Source: Pelagicoccus sp. SDUM812003
GTDB taxonomy: Bacteria > Verrucomicrobiota > Verrucomicrobiia > Opitutales > Opitutaceae
Direction of reading: 5' to 3'
Assembly: GCF_031127815.1 (NCBI RefSeq)
Contig: NZ_JARXHY010000023.1
Span: 1-41,308 of the forward strand
DNA length: 41,308 nucleotides
Notes under the pieces: model-generated
Databases searched by the model: none
Seen by the model: only the letters and a program-made list of their open reading frames with translations
Told to the model about the DNA's origin: nothing
Translations under genes and position numbers: made by a program
Shown here: one piece after another, positions 34,581 through 41,308 of the stretch
Numbering within the stretch: the stretch's first letter is position 1
Layout of the letters: every line of letters begins with the position of its first letter

Positions 34581-34799
34581 CTAGTCGAGATGCTTGGAGC
34601 TAGCAGCGTCGAGGCGGAAGCGAGCCAGTTTTCTCAGCTCATCGTCGTTCGCATGGCGCACCGCCGTTTCGAACAGGGCTTCCTCTTCGCTTTGATCCGC
34701 AAAGCGCAGCGCCAGGGCGTTGAGGCCCGACATGGCATCAGGAGAAAGGTGAGCCGCCTGAGGTCCGCCGAGAAGGCTTTCAAACTTGTTTGTTTTCAT
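34581..34799 (-). CDS. Small hypothetical protein
   Basis: This reading frame encodes 72 residues, helical and charged, with a Leu/Ala-rich middle (NALALRFADQSEEEALFETA) and no Cys or membrane segment. I do not recognise it. It sits alone between argA and the metallophosphoesterase, on the opposite strand, and codon use looks like that of neighbours. There is no Shine-Dalgarno site; upstream there is room for a promoter (34800-34920). It could be a real small protein or a chance frame. Confidence 0.5.
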   Translation of the reverse strand: MKTNKFESLLGGPQAAHLSPDAMSGLNALALRFADQSEEEALFETAVRHANDDELRKLARFRLDAASSKHLD

Positions 34800-34920
34800 A
34801 GCTGAGGTCGGTCCCTTTTCTATCGGATTGCTTTCCCCCGTCTTTAGTGAGTTGGATAGGCGCCGTTCAAGCTAGTGTCCCACAGCGCCTTGCTCTCCCG
34901 CTCCTCCAATCCACACGCTC

Positions 34921-35742
34921 ATGAATCGCAAAATCAGGATCGTTTCCGACCTGCATATCGGCCACCGAGCCAGCCTCATCGAACATGCCAAAGCCATCGC
35001 CCCGCTTGCCGATGGCGTCGAGCGATTGGTCTTCAATGGCGACACCCTGGAGCTGAAATACGGCGACCTCGAGAGCTCACACTACAACGCCGCCGAGCAG
35101 AAGAGCATCTTTCTGGAGGAGGTTTCGAAATGGGGCGTGGAAACCACTTTGATAACCGGAAACCACGATCCAGCCATTTCCGAGGTCCATTCCGCTTCCC
35201 TGCGGGACGGGGCGGTTTTCGCCACCCACGGCGACGGTCTCTACAAAGAAATAGCCCCTTGGAGCTCCAGCATCAAGCTGCTGCGCGCCTGCTCGAAAGG
35301 TATCGACGAAAACCAGACGGGACGAACGGCCGAGGACCTGCATCGCTACCTCAGCCTGCACAAGCAGGTCAGCATCAAAGCTCACGAAATGGACGAAACC
35401 TACAACCCGACCCTGTGGGGCAAACTGCGTATCTTCCTGCACCAGGCCTGGCCGCCCGATACGCCCTTTCGCATCCTGAAGTGCTGGAGGGAGACCCCGG
35501 ATCGGGCCGTATCGCTGGCCGAACGCTTCGAAATACAAGCCAAGTTTCTCATCGTAGGGCACACCCATAAGCCCGGAATCTGGCAGCGCGGAGATCGATA
35601 TGTCATCAATCTGGGCTCCTACTTTCCTTGGCCGGGCGCCTACTGCGTCGACATCGCGGACAATCTGCTAGAAGTGAAGCGGGTTCGAAAAGGAAGAAAC
35701 CGCGTCACGATCGGAGAAACGATTCGAAGCTTCGAGCTCTAG
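34921..35742 (+). CDS. Calcineurin-like metallophosphoesterase
   Basis: This 273-residue phosphoesterase has the five di-metal motifs of the calcineurin-like family in order: SDLHIG (near 9), FNGDTLE (near 38), TGNHDP (near 78), ATHGD (near 100) and VGHTHKPG (near 217). Between the fourth and fifth lies a helical insert of about 110 residues with several Trp, which recalls membrane-lipid phosphoesterases such as LpxH, but there is no further evidence for lipid A substrates. A related family of small-molecule phosphoesterases is equally possible. The ATG at 34921 places the first motif at residue 9, as usual. Its likely product is cytosolic or membrane-attached. Confidence 0.88.
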   Translation: MNRKIRIVSDLHIGHRASLIEHAKAIAPLADGVERLVFNGDTLELKYGDLESSHYNAAEQKSIFLEEVSKWGVETTLITGNHDPAISEVHSASLRDGAVFATHGDGLYKEIAPWSSSIKLLRACSKGIDENQTGRTAEDLHRYLSLHKQVSIKAHEMDETYNPTLWGKLRIFLHQAWPPDTPFRILKCWRETPDRAVSLAERFEIQAKFLIVGHTHKPGIWQRGDRYVINLGSYFPWPGAYCVDIADNLLEVKRVRKGRNRVTIGETIRSFEL

Positions 35743-35924
35743 ACTTGGCCTAAGGCTTTTTCTCTAGAGGTAAACCAGAAGTTTTCTCCAGTTTCCCGCC
35801 GAGTTCCACCCAATTCCTAGGTCGTTGGGGAATCCGACGGATTGCGATAAGTTTCGTTGGCAACTGGTCGATGAAGATATGCCGCAGTGCGCGCGCGGCT
35901 AAAAAGCAACCGATCGATCAGCAT
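35743..35924 (+). promoter_or_regulatory. Upstream region of the giant adhesin gene
   Basis: These 182 bases follow the phosphoesterase stop and precede the adhesin start. A GCC-TAA-GGC mini-stem followed by five T (35751-35764) could end the upstream transcript, though a 3-bp stem is weak. A second in-frame ATG at 35871 lies in the region and could extend the adhesin by 18 residues. No clear promoter boxes are found. Confidence 0.3.
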
Positions 35925-38900
35925 ATGAGCCTCAATATAAACCATTCAGGGGATTCGCAAGATTCCCGCGAGTACACTCTATCCCCCGGCCAATCTATCG
36001 ACGTCTCCCAAGGCGATAGTTTCCAGATCAGAAACCCGGAATCCATCGCCAACCTCATCCCGCAGGGAAAGGACGTGCTTGTGCTGACCAAGGACGGCTC
36101 CTCCTACCTGCTCAAGAATTTCCTCCTGCACGACGACGTCCAGCTCGACCTTCCCGGCGGTGGCACCATCACTGGCGGATCCTTCACCTCGCCGGACGAC
36201 GAAAATGAGCGAGATGCGGCCCCTCACGCCATCGAAACGCGCATCGATGACATCGACCCCGCCGCCCTACACGCCTTTCAAAGCGTCACCATCCTTTCGG
36301 TCATCAGCCAGCTCTCTCAAAACACCTCCGCTTTCGAAAACCTGCCGATCGATCCGAACGGAGAAGCTTCCGATGAGCTGAGAGACCGATTCCAATCGCT
36401 CTCCCTGGCGTCCTCCAGCAGTCAAACGACAACCGAGGCCCCTCATTCCGCTGCCGCGCAAACCGCCTACCAGTCCTTCGACCCAAATCCCTTCGCCCGA
36501 AACGGTTTCGAGGACAGCGCTGTCGAGGAAGGCTCCGAGTCCAACGAAAACGATGCCGAAGACCCCGAGGAGAGAGAAACCTCACCGGTCGATACGAACG
36601 AAGGAAGCGTCGATCCAAACGCCGTCGAAACTACGGTCGCCTCGACGTCCGACGACTCGGATGAAGGGGACAACGACGTGACCGACTCCGACGAAACCAA
36701 AGATTTCGGCGACGAATCGACGGAGATCGTCAACGAGAGCGAGGACGAAAACGCCCAAGACGCGGGAGAATCCGATGGGACGGACGATTCCGGCGATAGC
36801 ACCGTGATCGATCGCGCTGACGTGAACGCGAACAAGCCCGATCCCTTCCAAGAGACCAACCTCTCGCTTTCCATCAGCAGCTCCGAGGTGCTGGAAAACC
36901 AGGAAGGCGTCACCGTCGGCACTCTCGATGCCACCGGCGTCGATTCCGAAATCCAAGGCCCTTTCACCTACTCGATCGCTTCGGATCCTACGGGCCTCTT
37001 CGAAATCGTAGACGACGCGCTGAAGCTCAAGCCGGGCGCGGCGATCGATTTCGAAACGGCTCCCGCGGACTACGGCATCGTGGTGCGCATCGAGAACGCA
37101 CGCGGCGAACAGATCGACAAGCCGCTCACCCTATTCCCAGCTGACGCCAACGATGCGCCCGAGCTATCGGCCCTTAGCGCCTCCGCAGCCGAAGATGGCA
37201 TCATCGCCTTCGATCAGGCGACCTTCGAACAGGCCTTTTCCGACATCGACAACGACGATTCCCTGCACAGCGTGCGCATCGATTCCCTGCCGGAAAATGG
37301 CGAACTGCGCCTCGGCGAAACGCCCTTGAAAGTCGGCGAAACCATCGCCGTGGATAGAATCTCAGAGGTGGTCTTCGCCCCTTCAGAAAACTGGCACGGC
37401 CACACCGAATTCAACTGGAGCGGCTTCGATGGAGAGATCTGGTCCGACCATCCCGCCACCGTGTCCATAGATATCGAATCGATAAACGATAGCCCGGTCG
37501 CCACCTTCTCCATCGCCTCTCAAACCACCAACGAGGACGCGGCCTTCTCCTTCGACCTGCCCGAGGGGCTCTTCTCCGACGTCGATGCTGGCGACACCCT
37601 CAGCCTCTCCGCCGACCATCCCGGTTGGCTGAGCTTCGATCCGCAAACCGGCTCCATCACTGGCACGCCTTCGTATCAGAATATTGGCGACCACCGCATC
37701 ACCATCCACGCCACCGACTCCAGCGGAGCCTCCACTAGCGCCAGTTTCGAGCTGAGCGTGGAAAACATAAACGATCGCCCGACCTTCTCCCAAATCCCGG
37801 ACGTATCCATTTCCGAATACGATGCCATCGATATTGAAACCGCGTCGCGCGTGAGCGACGAAGACCTCGATTTCGGCGATCAGCTTACCTACAGCGCCTC
37901 CCTTTCCGACGGCTCCCCGCTTCCCGAATGGCTGTCCATCGATGAAACCACCGGCCGCATCACCGGCACTCCTCCCCAAGGTTTGGATACCGACACCGAA
38001 ATTCGGATCACCGTCACCGACAGCCAAGACGCCTCCGCAAGCTCCGTTTTCAATCTCCATGTAGCCAACGAAAACGACGCCCCAGTGATGGAGTCCGAAA
38101 TCGCGGATCAAACCGTCGATGAAGATCAAGGCTTCCATTTCGACATTTCCAGCAGCTTCTCCGATTCCGACCTAGGCGATACGCTTACCTACACCGCCAC
38201 TCTGCCCGATGGCACCGAGCTCCCAGCTTGGCTGCAGCTCGATCCCGCTACTGGAGTTTTCAGCGGCACTCCGGAAAATGAGGACGTGGGCATGCTGCCG
38301 ATCATCGTGACCGCTTCCGATGGCAGCCTTTCCGCTCGAGACACCTTCGCCATCATGGTGCAAAACACCAACGATGGTCCCGTGGCCTTGGGCATTGCCA
38401 ATCAGAAAGCGCCCGAGGACGAGCCGTTTTCCCTCGATGTTTCCGACGCTTTCTCAGACGTCGATCTGGGCGATACGCTCAACTTCTCCGCCTCGCTCAC
38501 CAATGGCAGCGAGCTGCCGGATTGGCTGGAGTTCGACGAAACCACCGGCATCTTCAGCGGCACTCCGGAAAACGGAGACGTGGGCGAACTTTCAATTCTT
38601 GTGGTGGCTTCCGACGGACAGGCCAACGCCAGCGAAATCTTCAGTATCGAAGTGGAGAATACAAACGATGGCCCAGTCGCTTCCTACATCCCGCCGCAGA
38701 GCGTAGACGAGGATAGCGCTTTCCTATTCGATGCCGCCGACGCCTTCGAAGATTTGGACTTAGGCGACGAGCTACAGTATTCCGCCACTTTGGCAAATGG
38801 CGATCCGCTGCCAGACTGGATCACCATCAACCGCTTCTCCGGCGAGCTCTCCGGCACCCCGCAAAATGCTCACGTGGGCCAGCTCGATATCACCGTCACC

Positions 38901-41308
38901 GCCACCGACGGCCAAGAGTCCGCCAGCTCGTCCTTCCAGCTTTCCGTACAAAACACCAACGACGGCCCGCTCGTTTCCACTAGCATCGTCGACCAAAGCG
39001 TTGCCGAAGACAGCTTTTTCGAATGGCTCGCCTCCGAGTACTTCGAAGATGTCGACCTCGGCGATTCCTTGAGCTACCAAGCCACCTTGAGCGATGGCTC
39101 GCCCCTACCGGATTGGATGGATTTCGACCCGCAAACCGGTCGCCTCTCTGGTACTCCGGAAAATAGCGATGTCGCTTCATACTCCATAAAAGTCGTCGCT
39201 TCGGATGGCGAAGAGACCGCGGAAACCAGCTTTAGCTTGGAAGTGGAAAACGTGAACGACTCGCCCGTGGTTTGGACCGAGGTGGCAGACGCTTCCGTAT
39301 CCGAAGACATTCCCTTCGAGATCGATCTGTCTCCAAACTTTGGCGACGTCGACTTTTCCGATTCGCTCATCTTCTCCGCTACTCTGGAAAATGGCGACCC
39401 GCTGCCTGATTGGCTCTCCATAGATCCCGAGACCGGACGCCTAGTCGGCTCCGCATCGAATCAGGACATCGGCGACCTTCAAATCACCGTCACCGCCTCC
39501 GACGGGCAAAGCTCCGCTTCCGACACCTTCACCCTGAGCGTCGAAAATACCAACGACGCTCCCACGGTCGTCGCCAATATCGTCGACCAAAGCATCGACG
39601 AAGATGCGTCCTTCTCCCTCGAGACCATCGGCACCTTCGACGATGTGGACGCTGATGACGTGCTCACGTTCTCCGCCACTTTGGAAAACGGCGATCCACT
39701 GCCCGAATGGCTCTCCATCGATCCCGAAACCGGCACTCTTTCCGGTACCCCGGAAAACCAAAACGTGGGCCAAATCGGCGTGAAGGTCATCGCAACCGAT
39801 TCCGATGGGGAAAGTGCTTCCCAGACCTTCCGTATCACCATCGAGAATACAAACGATCAGCCAGTCGTTACTTCCGCCATCCCAGACGCCACAGTTGACG
39901 AAGACACCGCCTTCTCGCTCGACGCAGGCTCGCGCTTCGGAGACCACGACTTTTTCGACACTCTCACCTTTTCCGCCACGCTGGATAACGGCGATCCGCT
40001 TCCCGAATGGCTTTCCTTCGATAGCAATACCGGCGAACTATCAGGCGCTCCAGAAAATGGAGACGTCGGAGAGATCGCCATCACTGTCACCGCTACCGAC
40101 CAGTCGGGGGCTACCGCACAGGAAACCTTTTCCCTCACCGTCGAAAACACCAACGACGGCCCAATGGTCGTTTCCGAGATCACAAACCAATTCGCCACCG
40201 AAGACGCGGAATTCGTTCTGGAAACCATCACCAACTTCGCCGACCCCGACATCGGCGATTCCCTCACTTTCTCGGCCAATCTCGCAGATGGCTCCCCTCT
40301 CCCCGATTGGCTGTCCATCGATCCAGAAACCGGCACCCTCTCCGGTCTGCCGCAAAACAGCGACGTCGGCCAGCTCGCCGTCAACGTCACCGCCACCGAT
40401 TCCTCCGGTTCATCGGTGTCCGAAGCATTCCGTATCGAAGTTGAGAATACAAACGACGGTCCTGTCGCCACTGCTATCATAGACCAGACCGCAACCGAGG
40501 ACTCCGCATTCTCCCTCGACGTCTCCGGCAACTTCTCCGACGTCGACGCGGGCGACACCCTCACCTACTCCGCCACCCTGGAAAACGGCGACCCCCTGCC
40601 AAACTGGCTCTCCATCGACCCAACGACCGGTCAGCTCTCCGGAACCCCCGAAAACGGCGACGTGGGCGACATCGCCATCACCGTCACCGCCACCGACCAA
40701 ACAGGCGCCACCGCTCAAGAAACCTTTGGTATCAAAGTTGAAAATACAAACGACGCCCCAACTGCCTCGCTCATCGATACGCAAAGCGTAGACGAAGACT
40801 CCTTCTTCTCACTTGACGCCTCATCGTACTTTTCCGACCAAGACCTCGGCGACACCCTCGTTTTCGAAGCCACACTCTCGGATGGCTCCCCCCTTCCTGC
40901 TTGGCTTAGCTTCGACGAAAACACCGGACAACTCACCGGCACCCCAGACAATGAGGATGTTGGCTCTATCGAACTCACCATCTCCGCCACCGATGGCGAA
41001 GAAATCGTAGAGCAAAACGTAACTATCCAGGTGGCCAATACCAACGACGGCCCCGTCGCCACCGCTATCACCGATCAGACCGCAACCGAGGACTCCGCAT
41101 TCTCCCTCGACATTTCCGGCAAGTTCTCCGACGTCGATGCCGGCGACTCCCTCACCTATAGCGCCACCCTGGAAAACGGCGACCCCTTGCCCAGCTGGCT
41201 ATCCATCGACGCAACCACCGGACTACTCTCCGGCACCCCTGAAAACGCCGACGTGGGCGAGATTGCGGTCACCGTCACCGCCACCGACGCCGCAGGCGCC
41301 ACCGCTTC
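35925..41308 (+). CDS. Giant cadherin-like repeat adhesin (BapA/LapA-like N-terminus), 3' end outside window
   Basis: The frame is open for 1794 codons and runs off the right edge. There is no Sec signal peptide. Residues about 1-80 (MSLNINHSGDSQDSREYTLS, DVLVLTKDGSSYLLKNFLL) resemble the prefix domain of BapA-like biofilm adhesins. Residues about 200-305 are very acidic and low-complexity (Asp, Glu, Ser). Residues about 312-405 are a cadherin-like domain (SSEVLENQEGVTVGTL), 406-520 a second type (NDAPELSALSASAAEDG), and from 521 on at least 13 dystroglycan-type cadherin (CADG) repeats with DVDAGDTLTYSATLENGD, WLSIDPETG and SGTPEN. Export by a type I system with a C-terminal signal beyond the edge is inferred from the absence of a signal peptide. 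A start at ATG 35871 is also possible. Probably a calcium-stiffened surface or biofilm adhesin. Confidence 0.87.
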   Translation, partial: MSLNINHSGDSQDSREYTLSPGQSIDVSQGDSFQIRNPESIANLIPQGKDVLVLTKDGSSYLLKNFLLHDDVQLDLPGGGTITGGSFTSPDDENERDAAPHAIETRIDDIDPAALHAFQSVTILSVISQLSQNTSAFENLPIDPNGEASDELRDRFQSLSLASSSSQTTTEAPHSAAAQTAYQSFDPNPFARNGFEDSAVEEGSESNENDAEDPEERETSPVDTNEGSVDPNAVETTVASTSDDSDEGDNDVTDSDETKDFGDESTEIVNESEDENAQDAGESDGTDDSGDSTVIDRADVNANKPDPFQETNLSLSISSSEVLENQEGVTVGTLDATGVDSEIQGPFTYSIASDPTGLFEIVDDALKLKPGAAIDFETAPADYGIVVRIENARGEQIDKPLTLFPADANDAPELSALSASAAEDGIIAFDQATFEQAFSDIDNDDSLHSVRIDSLPENGELRLGETPLKVGETIAVDRISEVVFAPSENWHGHTEFNWSGFDGEIWSDHPATVSIDIESINDSPVATFSIASQTTNEDAAFSFDLPEGLFSDVDAGDTLSLSADHPGWLSFDPQTGSITGTPSYQNIGDHRITIHATDSSGASTSASFELSVENINDRPTFSQIPDVSISEYDAIDIETASRVSDEDLDFGDQLTYSASLSDGSPLPEWLSIDETTGRITGTPPQGLDTDTEIRITVTDSQDASASSVFNLHVANENDAPVMESEIADQTVDEDQGFHFDISSSFSDSDLGDTLTYTATLPDGTELPAWLQLDPATGVFSGTPENEDVGMLPIIVTASDGSLSARDTFAIMVQNTNDGPVALGIANQKAPEDEPFSLDVSDAFSDVDLGDTLNFSASLTNGSELPDWLEFDETTGIFSGTPENGDVGELSILVVASDGQANASEIFSIEVENTNDGPVASYIPPQSVDEDSAFLFDAADAFEDLDLGDELQYSATLANGDPLPDWITINRFSGELSGTPQNAHVGQLDITVTATDGQESASSSFQLSVQNTNDGPLVSTSIVDQSVAEDSFFEWLASEYFEDVDLGDSLSYQATLSDGSPLPDWMDFDPQTGRLSGTPENSDVASYSIKVVASDGEETAETSFSLEVENVNDSPVVWTEVADASVSEDIPFEIDLSPNFGDVDFSDSLIFSATLENGDPLPDWLSIDPETGRLVGSASNQDIGDLQITVTASDGQSSASDTFTLSVENTNDAPTVVANIVDQSIDEDASFSLETIGTFDDVDADDVLTFSATLENGDPLPEWLSIDPETGTLSGTPENQNVGQIGVKVIATDSDGESASQTFRITIENTNDQPVVTSAIPDATVDEDTAFSLDAGSRFGDHDFFDTLTFSATLDNGDPLPEWLSFDSNTGELSGAPENGDVGEIAITVTATDQSGATAQETFSLTVENTNDGPMVVSEITNQFATEDAEFVLETITNFADPDIGDSLTFSANLADGSPLPDWLSIDPETGTLSGLPQNSDVGQLAVNVTATDSSGSSVSEAFRIEVENTNDGPVATAIIDQTATEDSAFSLDVSGNFSDVDAGDTLTYSATLENGDPLPNWLSIDPTTGQLSGTPENGDVGDIAITVTATDQTGATAQETFGIKVENTNDAPTASLIDTQSVDEDSFFSLDASSYFSDQDLGDTLVFEATLSDGSPLPAWLSFDENTGQLTGTPDNEDVGSIELTISATDGEEIVEQNVTIQVANTNDGPVATAITDQTATEDSAFSLDISGKFSDVDAGDSLTYSATLENGDPLPSWLSIDATTGLLSGTPENADVGEIAVTVTATDAAGATA
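37485..41308 (+). repeat. Thirteen CADG-type repeats of about 297 bp inside the adhesin gene
   Basis: Unit starts (the Asn-Asp codons of NDxPV) are at 37485, 37770, 38073, 38370, 38664, 38958, 39255, 39552, 39852, 40152, 40452, 40749 and 41043, so the units are 285-303 bases long; the last one is cut by the window edge. The frame is kept throughout. Units 11 and 13 are the most alike at the DNA level. This is a protein repeat array, not a CRISPR or satellite. Confidence 0.92.

Noticed and set aside
37485-41308. Regular repeats as a possible CRISPR or satellite array
   Set aside because: Period of about 297 bases, one continuous reading frame and clear CADG domains; no short repeats with unique spacers.

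Overview
The window looks like chromosome of a marine Verrucomicrobiota, most likely class Opitutia (Pelagicoccus/Puniceicoccaceae-like). This is inferred from the very long TonB-dependent receptor with an LSPFEVTA motif behind its signal peptide, the mix of housekeeping genes, GC-rich coding sequence and the near absence of Shine-Dalgarno sequences. No rRNA, tRNA, insertion sequence, prophage or CRISPR array is visible.

Layout. 1-5436: an outer-membrane TonB-dependent receptor, a strong terminator, then a secreted FG-GAP/VCBS (CRTAC1-like) protein that runs off the left edge, all on the minus strand. 5.9-12.5 kb: a small P-loop kinase, an ABC-F ATPase, an acyl-CoA desaturase with an operator-like inverted repeat, a HAD phosphatase and the RecD2 helicase. 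12.5-16.7 kb: a lipid-type block with a ketoacyl synthase, an ACP-FabZ dehydratase fusion, a GT4 glycosyltransferase and a hotdog thioesterase. 16.7-20.8 kb: queG and aroK, head-to-head with a two-domain FAD oxidoreductase/MnmM-type methyltransferase fusion, then a Cupin_5 protein. 20.8-25.6 kb: a very long secreted PQQ-sugar-dehydrogenase-like protein with PKD/Ig and three LamG-like modules. 26-30.3 kb: a family B DNA polymerase, a small membrane protein, a doubtful frameshifted reading frame, and an overlapping operon clpS-DUF2017-zinc-ribbon membrane protein. 30.3-35.7 kb: proS, a single-pass membrane protein, argA, a small hypothetical gene and a metallophosphoesterase. 35.9 kb to the right edge: the 5' part of a giant adhesin-like gene with at least 13 cadherin-like repeats of about 98 residues.

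How genes work together. QueG and the oxidoreductase-methyltransferase fusion both point to modification of the tRNA wobble base (queuosine and, by inference, mnm5U34). The fusion is the most novel item: it joins the two activities that E. coli MnmC carries, but with the methyltransferase from the unrelated MnmM/YtqB family and in the opposite domain order. The ketoacyl synthase and ACP-dehydratase fusion, with the divergent GT4 and thioesterase genes, suggest a dedicated acyl or glycolipid pathway. ClpS with DUF2017 points to N-degron proteolysis. The TonB receptor, VCBS protein, PQQ/LamG protein and giant adhesin are the surface and carbohydrate-facing part of the window.
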